64,000 bases of DNA from Marinobacter sp. DY40_1A1 (GCF_016597815.1 NZ_VCHA01000004.1:248001-312000), one strand, 5' to 3'; positions 47,390 through 56,647 are shown, numbered from the stretch's first letter. Numbers and translations: made by a program. The notes: generated from the sequence alone by a model not told the origin.

Positions 47390-48169
47390 TTACTGCATGT
47401 GCCAGCCGTGGCTGACTACAATAGATTGTCCTGTAAGAGCGGCTGAAGGGAAGGCCGCCAAGTGCACCGCCATTTCGGAAACATCTTCCTGCGTGGTGAA
47501 TTTGCCATCTACTGTGTTTTTTAGCATCACCTTGCTGATGACTTCCTCTTCGGAAATGCCCAGCTCTTTCGCTTGCTCCGGTATCTGTTTATCCACCAGT
47601 GGCGTTCTTACAAAGCCCGGGCAGATAATGTTACTGCGAACTCCGTGCTCAGCGCCCTCTTTGGCAACGGCCCGGCATAATCCAAGCATACCGTGTTTTG
47701 CCGCCACATAAGGTGCCTTCAAGGGCGAGGCCTCAAGTGAGTGCACTGAGCCCATGTACAGCATAGTACCTCCCCCGTTGGCGTACATTTGCTTCAGCGC
47801 CGCCCGGGTAACCAGAAATGCGCCATCAAGGTGCACGTTCATTACCCGGCGCCAGTCCGCATACGCCAGCTTATGAACCGGGTCTATGTGCTGGATGCCG
47901 GCGTTGGCCACGGCAATGTCCAGACCACCCCAGGCCTTTACAATGGCCGCTACGCCCTCGTCCACGGCGGCCTCATCGGTTACATCCATGGCCAGAGCCA
48001 TGGCGGTTCCACCAGCTTTCTCTATGGCGTTAACGGTGTCTTGTACACTTTCCAGCGTAAGGTCTGCCACAGCTACACGGGCACCTTCACGGCCATAATG
48101 TTCAGCGATTGCTCGCCCAATGCCTCGCGCTGCGCCAGTGATAAGAGCGATATTGTTTTCGAGACGCAT
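47390..48169 (-). CDS. bdhA: 3-hydroxybutyrate dehydrogenase
   Basis: A 259-residue SDR that oxidises (R)-3-hydroxybutyrate to acetoacetate with NAD+. The cofactor loop TGAARGIG is at residues 11-18, the catalytic residues are in MGSVHS and YVAAKHG, and the family signatures GIQHIDPVH and the C-terminal VVSHGWHMQ are present. It lies between the TRAP permease and aacS in one operon. This gives a complete route from imported hydroxybutyrate to acetoacetyl-CoA. Confidence 0.95.
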   Translation of the reverse strand: MRLENNIALITGAARGIGRAIAEHYGREGARVAVADLTLESVQDTVNAIEKAGGTAMALAMDVTDEAAVDEGVAAIVKAWGGLDIAVANAGIQHIDPVHKLAYADWRRVMNVHLDGAFLVTRAALKQMYANGGGTMLYMGSVHSLEASPLKAPYVAAKHGMLGLCRAVAKEGAEHGVRSNIICPGFVRTPLVDKQIPEQAKELGISEEEVISKVMLKNTVDGKFTTQEDVSEMAVHLAAFPSAALTGQSIVVSHGWHMQ

Positions 48170-48231
48170 GGTGTTTGCCCCCTGGTTAGTAATCGATTTT
48201 TGTTAGTGAAAACCTGCGCAAAACGTGCGTG

Positions 48232-49602
48232 TCAGGAGCCGCCGTACACTTCATTTGGAAGCCATGTCGCCAGCGGCTGGAACCAGAACACCAGTGCCAA
48301 AGCCAGAAGCTGCAGCATGATGAACGGCAACACGCCCAAATAGATGTCCCGGGTGGTAATACCCGGCGGGCATACTCCCTTGATGTAAAACAGTGAGAAG
48401 CCTACGGGCGGTGTCAGGAACGAGGTCTGCAAACACATGGCAAACATGATGGCGAACCACACCGGCTCCACGCCCATTTTGAACAGCACGGGCGCGACCA
48501 GCGGCAACACAATCAAGGTGATCTCCACCCAATCCAGAAAGAACCCGAGCAGGAAGGTGATAAGCAACACGGTCAGCAATACGCCTGTGGTGCCATAGGG
48601 CAAGCCGGTGATTGCACCTTCAATAACTTCATCTCCGCCCAACCCACGCAGTACCGAGGCAAACACGGTGGCACCGATAAAAATGCCAAAGATGAACGCC
48701 GAGGTGCGACTGGTTTGGTAAAGGGATTCCTTCAAAGTCTCCATATCGAGGCGTTTGCTCACAAAGGCCATGAGGAGCGCGCCACCGGCACCCACCGCAG
48801 AGGCTTCTGTGGTAGTCGCTATGCCAAAGAAGATGGAGCCAAGCACGGAAATAATCAGGGCCATGGGCGGCAAAATTGCCCAGAGCACGCCAATCCAGGC
48901 CCGGATATCAAGACGCTGCCGGTTAGGTGGCGCCGGAGCCAGGTCCTTTTTGATATAGGAAGCGATGATGATGTAAAGGATGTACAGCATGGCGAGCATA
49001 ACGCCCGGGATCAGCGCGCCCATAAACAACTTGCCTACGGAAGCCTCCGAGGTGCCGAGGCGATCGGCCATCAATACCAACATGATGCTTGGCGGCACCA
49101 GAATGCCCAAGGTACCGACCGAACACGCCGTGCCCACTGCCAGAGACTTGTTGTAGTTCGCCTGCATCATGGGGCCAAGAGACAGCATGCCCAGCAGCAC
49201 CACCGAAGCGCCAACAATACCGGTAGATGCCGCAAGCAATACGCCAACCAGTACCACTGTAATCGCGTAGCCACCGCGCAAGCCGCCAAGCACGCGCACC
49301 AAACTGTGCATCAGCTTTTCGGCTATGCCTGAGCGGTCAAGCATGATGCCCATGAAGATGAACATGGGCAGCGCCACCATCAACTCGTTGGCAACTATGC
49401 CGTAAATCCTGGCGTCCAAAACGCCAATGGTTCCCTGCCAGGTAAACCACAGGGGAGAATCCAGGTACTCGACCATTACGTGGCCGACAATACCGAATAC
49501 CAGGCCTATACCCGCCAGTGACCATGCAACCGGGAAACCCGAGAGCAAGAGCACCATAAAGCTGGCGAACATGGCGATAACAAGAATCGCTTCTACACCC
49601 AT
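48232..49602 (-). CDS. TRAP transporter large permease (DctM family)
   Basis: A 456-residue membrane protein with about 12-13 helices, the main transport subunit of a tripartite ATP-independent periplasmic system. Typical segments are MLDRSGIAEKLMHSL, GILVPPSIMLVLMAD and LDWVEITLIVLPLVAPV. It works with the small permease (17 bases upstream) and the binding protein to import an organic acid with Na+. The operon context suggests a hydroxy or oxo acid such as 3-hydroxybutyrate. Confidence 0.95.
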   Translation of the reverse strand: MGVEAILVIAMFASFMVLLLSGFPVAWSLAGIGLVFGIVGHVMVEYLDSPLWFTWQGTIGVLDARIYGIVANELMVALPMFIFMGIMLDRSGIAEKLMHSLVRVLGGLRGGYAITVVLVGVLLAASTGIVGASVVLLGMLSLGPMMQANYNKSLAVGTACSVGTLGILVPPSIMLVLMADRLGTSEASVGKLFMGALIPGVMLAMLYILYIIIASYIKKDLAPAPPNRQRLDIRAWIGVLWAILPPMALIISVLGSIFFGIATTTEASAVGAGGALLMAFVSKRLDMETLKESLYQTSRTSAFIFGIFIGATVFASVLRGLGGDEVIEGAITGLPYGTTGVLLTVLLITFLLGFFLDWVEITLIVLPLVAPVLFKMGVEPVWFAIMFAMCLQTSFLTPPVGFSLFYIKGVCPPGITTRDIYLGVLPFIMLQLLALALVFWFQPLATWLPNEVYGGS

Positions 49603-49619
49603 GACGTTAGCCTCGCGGT

Positions 49620-50237
49620 TCAGGGATTAGGATGGCCGACGGAGCGCCGATCATCGTAGGGAGGCTCAATAGCCCTGGGAAAACGGAACAGGTAGGTGGT
49701 GCAACGTGTGGCGCGGGATACCAGCGCGACCATCACAAACACCAGCCCCAGAGGCAGCATGCTTTTGAAAATAAACCGATAGGGCAAGCCGCTGGGTGCC
49801 TGGGAATGTTCTGTGTAAATCCATGCTGTCCAGGCGTAGGGCACCAGAGCACTGATCATCAGCGCAATGATGGGCAGCGCCAGCAGCACAATTCCCAAAA
49901 GCTCGATAATGGCTTGGGTTTTGGGACTGAATTTCTCTTTCAGCACATCAACACGAACGTGGTCGTCCCGCACAACGGCATAGCCCAGTGTGAGCATGGT
50001 TGCTGTTCCGAACAGATGCCAGGACAGCTCTGCAAGGGCAATGGAGCCCTGAGACAAGACATAGCGGGAGAATACGTTGATCAGAATTACGATCAGCACG
50101 GCAATCCATAACCAGGAGGCGAAGCGGCCAACAGCCACAACCAACCGGTCAAGGTGCCAGGACATCGTATTGATTGGCAGCGAATCTGTGCCGGATGCCT
50201 GGGCGTGCTTATCTCCTGAGATATTGGTATCAGTCAC
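49620..50237 (-). CDS. TRAP transporter small permease (DctQ family)
   Basis: A 205-residue protein with four membrane helices and the DctQ pattern (VFSRYVLSQGSIALAELSWHLFGTATMLTLGYAVVRDDHVRVDV). The start is GTG with GAGG upstream. It forms the membrane complex with the large permease. The gene is separated from the binding-protein gene by 77 bases holding a strong hairpin. Confidence 0.93.
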   Translation of the reverse strand: MTDTNISGDKHAQASGTDSLPINTMSWHLDRLVVAVGRFASWLWIAVLIVILINVFSRYVLSQGSIALAELSWHLFGTATMLTLGYAVVRDDHVRVDVLKEKFSPKTQAIIELLGIVLLALPIIALMISALVPYAWTAWIYTEHSQAPSGLPYRFIFKSMLPLGLVFVMVALVSRATRCTTYLFRFPRAIEPPYDDRRSVGHPNP

Positions 50238-50271
50238 AAAAACCTCGGATTTTTCGGATGCAGGGCAGGAT

Positions 50272-50297
50272 GCGGGTAACGGCCAGCCGTTACCCGC
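50272..50297 (-). other. Intercistronic hairpin between TRAP binding protein and permease genes
   Basis: An 11-bp perfect stem, rich in G and C, with a 4-base loop lies 18 bases after the binding-protein stop. No T run follows on the minus strand, so it should not terminate. It probably protects the upstream message from 3' exonucleases so the binding protein is made in excess. Confidence 0.75.
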
Positions 50298-50314
50298 GAT
50301 ATATCATCCGTTGA

Positions 50315-51400
50315 TCAGTCGTACTTGTAGAAATCCCGTGGCAGGTAGCCATTGGAGTGCCAAATGGAGTGATGCTTCATGAAATCACGCTGGCTGGTCA
50401 GCACGCGATTAAACATTTCATCTTTGGCAGCAATTTCATCCAGCACCTCATTCGTGACCTTTTGCAGTTCACGCAGTACAGGTTCTGGCAACGTCTGAGC
50501 GTTTACGCCTTCCTTCTCGTAATCACGCAGTGCGGTTGGCTGGGCCCACTCGCTTTGAGCAAAGCCTTTAAGCGTGGCAGATTCGCAACCCATTTCGATG
50601 AGCGCGCGGCTCTGTGGCTCCAGCTTCTCCCAAACATCTTTGTTCACCAACAAGTGGGAGGTGGTCAGAGTTTGGTGCCAACCGGGCATGATGTAGTTCT
50701 TGATGATTTGATCCAGGCCCAGCATCTTGTCGATGGCCGGCTGAGAGAACTCAGTGGCATCAATCGTCTTACGCTCCAGCGCCTGATAGATTTCGCCGCC
50801 CGGAACCATGGTTACGGAAGCCCCGAGCTTCTCCAGAACCTTGCCACCAATGCCGGCAAAGCGGATTTTCAGGCCATCAAAATCTTCCACGCCTTTGATT
50901 GGATTGGCGAACCAGCCTGCGCCTTCAGGGCCGATGATGCTGCATAGCATAGGGTGGATGTTGCGCTTGGCATAAATTTCTTCCAGCAACGCACGGCCGT
51001 CGCCCTCGTAATACCAGGCCAGATAAGCGGGCGGTTCCATGTTGAAAGGTGCACCGGAATACAGCGGTAAGGCGGGGATAGTGCCTTGGTCGTATCCAAC
51101 CCAGGTATAGCCTGCGGGGTATTTACCACCGCCTACAGCATCCATGATTTCAAAGGGTGGAACCAACTCATTTGGCTCGTAGTAACGCAGCTGAATATCG
51201 CCACCGGATATGGCTTTGAGGTTTTCTGAAAGGTGTTTGACGGGCGTTGTCAGCCCAATAAGATGTGAGGGGAATGCCAGGGGCACTTGCCAACGAATTT
51301 TCTCCGCCGCCAAAGCGTTGCTGCTTACCATAGCGCCTGTCATAAGCGCTGCCGCCGTAACACCCAGGGTCAAACCCGAAAGCTTTTGCTTGATCGACAT
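50315..51400 (-). CDS. TRAP transporter substrate-binding protein (DctP family)
   Basis: A 361-residue periplasmic binding protein. A signal peptide covers residues 1-31 (cleavage after ALA). The mature protein has the DctP pattern, with the substrate-contacting FDGLKIRFAGIGGKVLEKLGAS, where an arginine normally binds the carboxylate, and PGGEIYQALERKTIDATE. The ATG at 51400 has AAGGA. It is the first gene of the five-gene operon and follows a sigma-54 promoter with a leader of about 70 bases. Confidence 0.95.
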   Translation of the reverse strand: MSIKQKLSGLTLGVTAAALMTGAMVSSNALAAEKIRWQVPLAFPSHLIGLTTPVKHLSENLKAISGGDIQLRYYEPNELVPPFEIMDAVGGGKYPAGYTWVGYDQGTIPALPLYSGAPFNMEPPAYLAWYYEGDGRALLEEIYAKRNIHPMLCSIIGPEGAGWFANPIKGVEDFDGLKIRFAGIGGKVLEKLGASVTMVPGGEIYQALERKTIDATEFSQPAIDKMLGLDQIIKNYIMPGWHQTLTTSHLLVNKDVWEKLEPQSRALIEMGCESATLKGFAQSEWAQPTALRDYEKEGVNAQTLPEPVLRELQKVTNEVLDEIAAKDEMFNRVLTSQRDFMKHHSIWHSNGYLPRDFYKYD

Positions 51401-51480
51401 ATAACTGATCCTTCTTGTTGTTGTATCTGGCGTCAGCCATTGTTTTCTGTGTTGTTCTGACGTCCTGAATGACAGACTGA

Positions 51481-51495
51481 GCAGAGACTGTGCCA
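51481..51495 (-). promoter_or_regulatory. Sigma-54 (-24/-12) promoter of the TRAP-bdhA-aacS operon
   Basis: On the minus strand the sequence reads TGGCACAGTCTCTGC, with GG and GC exactly 10 bases apart, very close to the consensus TGGCAC-N5-TTGC. It lies 81-95 bases before the binding-protein start. The neighbouring gene encodes a sigma-54 activator. Confidence 0.85.
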
Positions 51496-51558
51496 ATCAG
51501 GATTTTTTCATTATTATCAACAATATAAAAAATATCGTCGCACAAGGGGCAGTATATT

Positions 51559-51576
51559 CGTCCGGGAACTTGGACA
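51559..51576. promoter_or_regulatory. Activator binding site 1 (GTCC-N8-GGAC)
   Basis: GTCC at 51560-51563 and GGAC at 51572-51575 flank 8 bases. It is centred about 73 bases upstream of the -24 element, a normal distance for a sigma-54 enhancer site. Confidence 0.65.
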
Positions 51577-51601
51577 CTATTGAACTACGGTCGCATAAAA
51601 C

Positions 51602-51619
51602 CGTCCTGAATTCAGGACG
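51602..51619. promoter_or_regulatory. Activator binding site 2 (perfect palindrome)
   Basis: CGTCCTGA and TCAGGACG meet at a central AT, giving an 18-bp perfect palindrome of the form GTCC-N8-GGAC. It is centred 43 bases from site 1, close to four helical turns. Confidence 0.75.
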
Positions 51620-51621
51620 AA

Positions 51622-51639
51622 TGTCCGGAAGTCAGGACA
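51622..51639. promoter_or_regulatory. Activator binding site 3 (TGTCC-N8-GGACA)
   Basis: TGTCCGGA followed by AG and TCAGGACA, nearly symmetric. It is centred 20 bases from site 2, close to two helical turns, and overlaps the last codons of the activator gene. Confidence 0.7.
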
Positions 51640-53077
51640 GTCTGGCGAGTTTTTCGTAAAGCACTGAGCGGGAGATACCCAGTAGCTTGGCGGCCTTGGT
51701 GCGGTTACCCCGGGTTGCAACCAGTGCATCTTCAATCGCTTGCGCCTCTGCCTTGGCCAATATATCGGCCAGCAGCTTGACAGGTCGGGGGGCTGCCCGG
51801 GCGATACTGCCCTCGCTGCTACGGGGCAGAACCTTGAAAATGGCATCTGCATCCAGCACGCCACCTTCTTCGCTCATGGTCAGGGCTCGCTCAAGCACAT
51901 TGCGCAGTTCTCGAATGTTTCCTGGCCAGTTATAACTGGCCAAAGCAGCAACGCCGGCATCGGCAATCTCGGCCCGCATATCCAGGCCTTCACTGACCTC
52001 CCACAACAGGGTTTCACACAGCAGCCCAAGATCCGCCAAACGGTCCCGTAGCGGGGGTATGGGGATTTCCAGTACGTTCAGCCGGTAGTACAAATCCGAC
52101 CGAAAGCTGCCATCGGCAATCATGGCTTCGAGGTTGCGGCTGGTGGCTGCAATGACCCGGACATCGACCGGGATAACCTTGTTGGAGCCCAGGGGCTCAA
52201 CCTCCCCCTCCTGAAGGACTCGCAGAAGTTTTGCCTGCAGCGGCAAGGGCATATCGCCCACTTCGTCCAGAAACAGGGTGCCACCATTGGCTAGCTGGAA
52301 CTTGCCTTCACGCATCTTCCGGTCAGCGCCGGTATAGGCGCCTGGAGCGACGCCGAAGAACTCGGCCTCCAGCAGGTTCTCCGGGATAGCCGCCACATTC
52401 ACACCCACAAAAGCTTTGTCTGAACGTCTGGAAACTGAATGTATGGCTTGAGCCAACACTTCTTTACCGGTTCCGGTTTCACCCAGCAGAAGCACGGCCA
52501 TTTCGCGCCCCGCTGCCAGCCGCGCGCGGCGCTTTACTTCAAGTGCGCCCGGGCTTGCGCCAACAAAATCCCCAAGACTGTACCGGGTACTCCGGGCTTT
52601 TTTAGCCAATGCCTTACGTGCAGCCGCAAGATCCTTATGCAGGCTTCGGTACTTGCTCACCAGTGGCGTTAAGGGTTGCAGATCGTCATAAAGTACGAAG
52701 GCGACCGCGCCTTCTATCTCGCCCGCTTCGTCGTAGTAGGGGAGTCGGGTAACCACCAACTGTTGTTGCTGGTACTCCATGATATCCAGCAGCAGGGGCT
52801 TCCCGGTTTCAACGACTTCAGGCATGCGGGTTTCAGGAATAACCTGGCGCACTGGCCGGCCAATGGCGGCGGCCTGGTCTTTAAGGCCAAGAAGCTGTGA
52901 ATAACTGCTGTTTATCCAGGTAATCCGGGACTCGCGATCTACAGCGATAGCGCCCGCGCTGGCTTCCTCAAACATAGGGAAAAGCGCTTCAATAAGCTCT
53001 CGGGTTAGCCCGTTTTTATTATTGCTTCCGAACAACTGTGCCATGTAGCGCTTACCGCCGGAGTCAGAATTATTCAT
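51632..53077 (-). CDS. Sigma-54-dependent transcriptional activator (PAS, AAA+, Fis HTH)
   Basis: A 481-residue enhancer-binding protein. An N-terminal PAS domain (about residues 45-150) probably senses the inducer. The AAA+ domain (about 180-420) has Walker A GETGTGKE, GAYTGA (the sigma-54 contact loop, with Tyr for the usual Phe) and Walker B LFLDEVGDM. The C-terminus is a Fis-type HTH (NRTKAAKLLGISRSVLYEKL). There is no receiver domain. Position and neighbours match HbcR, which controls 3-hydroxybutyrate use in Pseudomonas aeruginosa. ATG 53077 (AAGG site) is preferred; a later ATG at 53044 is possible. Confidence 0.94.
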   Translation of the reverse strand: MNNSDSGGKRYMAQLFGSNNKNGLTRELIEALFPMFEEASAGAIAVDRESRITWINSSYSQLLGLKDQAAAIGRPVRQVIPETRMPEVVETGKPLLLDIMEYQQQQLVVTRLPYYDEAGEIEGAVAFVLYDDLQPLTPLVSKYRSLHKDLAAARKALAKKARSTRYSLGDFVGASPGALEVKRRARLAAGREMAVLLLGETGTGKEVLAQAIHSVSRRSDKAFVGVNVAAIPENLLEAEFFGVAPGAYTGADRKMREGKFQLANGGTLFLDEVGDMPLPLQAKLLRVLQEGEVEPLGSNKVIPVDVRVIAATSRNLEAMIADGSFRSDLYYRLNVLEIPIPPLRDRLADLGLLCETLLWEVSEGLDMRAEIADAGVAALASYNWPGNIRELRNVLERALTMSEEGGVLDADAIFKVLPRSSEGSIARAAPRPVKLLADILAKAEAQAIEDALVATRGNRTKAAKLLGISRSVLYEKLARLS

Positions 53078-53255
53078 AGTAAAAGCCTTGGCACCCAGCC
53101 GCGCGAGGTGCTGCATCAGAAGTATATGGCCCTGCCTGCAAGGCGAGCAAACGAAGGGCGCGCGTACTAGCTGCTATGCGCATCTCGTGCCATATCCATA
53201 TCTATCTGATCTTTTGAGCTTTCTTGTTTTTAGCCTTCCAAGCCTTCACTTTAAC

Positions 53256-53273
53256 TGTCCGGACTTCCGGACA
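53256..53273. promoter_or_regulatory. Activator binding site 4, upstream of the activator gene
   Basis: TGTCCGGA, CT, TCCGGACA: an 18-bp near-perfect palindrome of the same GTCC-N8-GGAC form as the three sites before the TRAP operon. It lies about 180 bases upstream of the activator gene, suggesting autoregulation. Confidence 0.7.
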
Positions 53274-53307
53274 CCATAAAAACAAGGCATAGAGAATTGT
53301 TGAAAAG

Positions 53308-53670
53308 CTATCCTATGCGGATAAACGGCAGCAGGCTGAGAGCGCCAATGGTGAGAATTGCCAGGAGGGCAGCCAGAGTGCGTACAGGCTTTTTACGGAG
53401 CATATACCAGACACCGCCACCCTCGCCCTGCGAGCGCCATTGCTCATAGGCTTCTCGTTGGCTGTGCAAACGCTGGTTCTGGTATTCCTGCAGCAGAGTT
53501 TTGGCTCTTTGCGCTTCTTCTGGGTCGTGCACCCAGAAACCACCCATGCTAATGCCCCAACGGCTTGGCGGGGTTTCGTAATAACGCACATCGTGGGCTT
53601 CGAACAACGCCCGGATTTCCTCGGCTTCATCGTCGGGTACGTGGCGCAAATTCATCAAATGATGGGGCAT
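53308..53670 (-). CDS. DUF6164-like small membrane protein
   Basis: A 120-residue protein. The N-terminal 60 residues (NLRHVPDDEAEEIRALFE, YETPPSRWGISMGGFWV) form a ferredoxin-like, DUF2007-type signal-transducer fold. A single membrane helix spans about residues 97-117. I recall this pattern as DUF6164; the family name should be checked. The function is unknown. It lies upstream of the sigma-54 activator gene but is unlikely to be linked to it in function. Confidence 0.8.
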   Translation of the reverse strand: MPHHLMNLRHVPDDEAEEIRALFEAHDVRYYETPPSRWGISMGGFWVHDPEEAQRAKTLLQEYQNQRLHSQREAYEQWRSQGEGGGVWYMLRKKPVRTLAALLAILTIGALSLLPFIRIG

Positions 53671-53757
53671 GACGACTCGTTATCTGGTATCGGACGGGGT
53701 AATGCCGATATCCTAACACCATAGACCCAAAGACCGAATTTATCACCGGAACCCTTC

Positions 53758-55170
53758 ATGACTGATTCTTCCCTCCGTTTGCTGCTGGATTTTGATGCCT
53801 ACGCCCAAAGAGACAAAGGCCAGGCTCCGGCATTTCTGCACCGGCGGGATCGCAAGTTTGCACTCACTTGCGAGCAGCAAAACGTAAAGCCCACCCCGAA
53901 ACGCTGGCTGGCTCATATCAACCATCTGAGTGGCCCGGGCGCTGGAACGCCCCCTTCGGCGAATACCCTGCGCTTCTGGCAGCGAATCAACTCTGGTTTC
54001 ATGGTTGCAGGCACCCTGTTTGGTTTACTCACCATGCTTGGCTTGCTGTTCTACGATGGGGGCCAGCGTATCAACGTGACGGTTATCGTCGCGTTTGTCG
54101 CCTTTCAGCTATTGCTGGCAGTGCTGACCACCGTTCAGTCTCTGGCTGGCTGGCAACCCTGGCGGGCGCTGCTCCGGCGCTTTCGCAATCATCCGGAATC
54201 ACCGGTTTTCACAAAGCTTCAGCCAGTACTCATGGCACGGGCCGCACAGTTGGGCGGCGTGTGTTTTTCCCTGGCTGGTCTGGCGACCCTGCTTGTTATG
54301 GTGGTGCTGCAAGACCTGGCGTTTGGCTGGAGCACCACGCTTGAAACCAATGCCAGCCGCTATCACAGCCTGATTGCTGCGATTGCGACGCCTTGGGCCT
54401 GGATTTGGCCAGCCGCTGCGCCGGATTTAGCGCTGGTGGAAGCCACACGATTCTTCCGTGCCAGTGCCGGAGCGGCCGGCATGGAGCCGGCACGTTGGGG
54501 CCAATGGTGGCCTTTTATAGCCATGCTCTGGACAACCTGGGCGCTTTTGCCACGGCTTATTCTAGCCTTGTTGGCAGGTGTGCTGATCCGGCGCAAGGCC
54601 CGGCAACTGCTTGCCAGCCACCCGGCCATGCAGGCACTGCTGTATCGAATGGAAACTCCGGCTCTGGATACCGGCAACCAATACAATGATGCTTCAGACT
54701 TACCGGATACCGACACCCAACTCAAACTGCAACCCTTGCCAGACGCAGCCATTGTGCTGTGTTGGGCTGGAGCAGGCGACCCGGAGCTGCCGGATGCTCT
54801 TGCCAGCGGCAAAAGCCTGATTGCCAAAGCAGGCGGCAGGCTTTCGCTCGAAAACGACCGGCAAACACTGAAAAAAATAGCCGAGCAACTGGCCGAGCAG
54901 GCTGGTCGGACGGTTATTGTGGTAACCCGCAGCTGGGAGCCTCCCACTGGGGAATTGGAAGACTTCCTCGCCAATGCCCGCGAGCACTGGCCCAAAGGCA
55001 CCCGGGTTGCACTGGTGCCACTTGCCACCCGCATAGACCGGGAGCCAGATGATCATCAGGTTCAGCAGTGGCTTCGTTTTGCCAAGCGAATCGGGCTGGA
55101 GTTTGTAACGGTAAGCCTGGTACCCATTTATGGAACCCTTGCCGATGTCAACGGGGGATACATGGAATGA
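53758..55170 (+). CDS. DUF2868 membrane protein, partner of the DUF3482 GTPase
   Basis: A 470-residue protein with hydrophobic segments at about residues 80-102, 105-125, 165-185 and 240-275, matching DUF2868. The C-terminal 150 residues are soluble. The stop overlaps the start of the following GTPase gene (ATGA), and the two genes occur together in many gammaproteobacteria. The pair has no established function; a membrane GTPase complex is a reasonable guess. Confidence 0.85.
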   Translation: MTDSSLRLLLDFDAYAQRDKGQAPAFLHRRDRKFALTCEQQNVKPTPKRWLAHINHLSGPGAGTPPSANTLRFWQRINSGFMVAGTLFGLLTMLGLLFYDGGQRINVTVIVAFVAFQLLLAVLTTVQSLAGWQPWRALLRRFRNHPESPVFTKLQPVLMARAAQLGGVCFSLAGLATLLVMVVLQDLAFGWSTTLETNASRYHSLIAAIATPWAWIWPAAAPDLALVEATRFFRASAGAAGMEPARWGQWWPFIAMLWTTWALLPRLILALLAGVLIRRKARQLLASHPAMQALLYRMETPALDTGNQYNDASDLPDTDTQLKLQPLPDAAIVLCWAGAGDPELPDALASGKSLIAKAGGRLSLENDRQTLKKIAEQLAEQAGRTVIVVTRSWEPPTGELEDFLANAREHWPKGTRVALVPLATRIDREPDDHQVQQWLRFAKRIGLEFVTVSLVPIYGTLADVNGGYME

Positions 55171-56597
55171 ACAGCGCACCCACATTTGCCGTTGTCGGCC
55201 ATCCTAACAAGGGAAAGTCCAGCGTCGTGGCAACCCTGTCCCAGAACGACGGAATTGCCATTGCGCTGGAGCCGGGCACCACACGCAAGCGCCAGTCATA
55301 CCCGCTGAGAGTGGACGGCAAGGTTCTCTACACACTGGTGGACACTCCGGGCTTTCAACGCCCCCGGCGAGTGCTGGAATGGCTTGAAGCCCACAGTGTA
55401 TCTGCCTCAGACCACAGCGAGACGGTTCGAGCATTTGTTCTGCAACATCAGGGCGACAGCCGCTTCACTGACGAGTGTGAATTGCTGACACCGCTGATTG
55501 AAGGTGCGGGAATCATCTATGTGGTGGACGGCTCCGCCCCATACAGCGCCGAGCACGAGGCCGAGATGACCATACTGCGCTGGACCGGCCAGCCCAGCCT
55601 GGCGCTGATCAACAGCATCGGGCCCGACGATTACAGCGACACCTGGCACTCCGCGCTTGGCCAGTTCTTTCAGGTTGTACGCAAATTCGATGCAGTTCGC
55701 GCCCCGTTCGAGCAACATCTCAGCCTTTTGCGCGCCTTCGGGCAGCTTGAACCAGACTGGGAAAAACCTCTGGATCAGGCAACGCATCACTTATCGGCTC
55801 AGCGCGAACAGCGTCGACACCAGGCAGCCGGCATCATTGCCAAGGCATTGCATGACATGATGTCGTTTCAGGAAAAGCGCACCCTGACACTGGATCAGGT
55901 CACAGGCACCAGCGACAGCACCCTGGCGGATCAGCTCCGGCAGCGCTGGTACCAACACCAGCGCCAACGGGAACAGTCGCTGCGGGTTCAAATAGAACAC
56001 CTGTATCAGCATCAGAGCATCCGGCGACAGGAAGCCGAGCTGGAATGGCACAGTGATCACGACTTGTTCTCGGAAGACAGCCGGAAGCACTGGGCTGTTA
56101 GCAGGCGCTACCTGGCCACAGCCGGTTTTGGTGCAGGCGCGGTCAGTGGCGCCGGGCTGGATGCCCTGACCCTGGGTTCATCCCTGGGCACTGGAGCTTT
56201 GGTGGGTGGACTGATCGGTGCAGCCGGTAGTTATTTATACGGAGGCAAACTCTCCCTGCCGGTGCTCAATATTGGCTTGCTGCAAGACGGCTTGAAAACA
56301 GCCACTTTCGGACCCGTTCAGGATAGCCAGTTCGGGTATGTGGTGCTCGGGCGAGCGGTGGATCACTGGTGGCACATCAGCCACCGCAACCACGCGGGCA
56401 GGGACCTGCTCGATCTGCAGCCGGCAGATCATCACTGGCTCGAGCGCCTCGATAAAAAGAGCCGCCAAACCATCCAGAGGACCCTGGATAAATGCCGAAA
56501 GCAGCAGCCCCTGGATGGCGCTCAGCAGCAAAAATTTAACGCCGCTATAGAGCAATGCATGGCAGTTTATGACGACTGGCGGTTGAACCGGACCTGA
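55167..56597 (+). CDS. DUF3482 GTPase (Era/dynamin-like G domain)
   Basis: A 476-residue protein. The G domain occupies residues 5-230, with P-loop GHPNKGKSS at 11-19, EPGTTR as the switch region and DTPGF as G3. DUF3482 follows, with a glycine-rich hydrophobic stretch at about residues 325-360 (GAGAVSGAGLDALTLG, GTGALVGGLIGAAGS) that may insert in the membrane. The ATG at 55167 overlaps the DUF2868 stop. The unusual GHPNKGKS P-loop (Asn-Lys) still has the essential GKS. Confidence 0.88.
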   Translation: MNSAPTFAVVGHPNKGKSSVVATLSQNDGIAIALEPGTTRKRQSYPLRVDGKVLYTLVDTPGFQRPRRVLEWLEAHSVSASDHSETVRAFVLQHQGDSRFTDECELLTPLIEGAGIIYVVDGSAPYSAEHEAEMTILRWTGQPSLALINSIGPDDYSDTWHSALGQFFQVVRKFDAVRAPFEQHLSLLRAFGQLEPDWEKPLDQATHHLSAQREQRRHQAAGIIAKALHDMMSFQEKRTLTLDQVTGTSDSTLADQLRQRWYQHQRQREQSLRVQIEHLYQHQSIRRQEAELEWHSDHDLFSEDSRKHWAVSRRYLATAGFGAGAVSGAGLDALTLGSSLGTGALVGGLIGAAGSYLYGGKLSLPVLNIGLLQDGLKTATFGPVQDSQFGYVVLGRAVDHWWHISHRNHAGRDLLDLQPADHHWLERLDKKSRQTIQRTLDKCRKQQPLDGAQQQKFNAAIEQCMAVYDDWRLNRT

Positions 56598-56647
56598 AAT
56601 GAGTGTTTATACTGTATGGCTATTCCATCAAGCAACGAGGAATGCTC

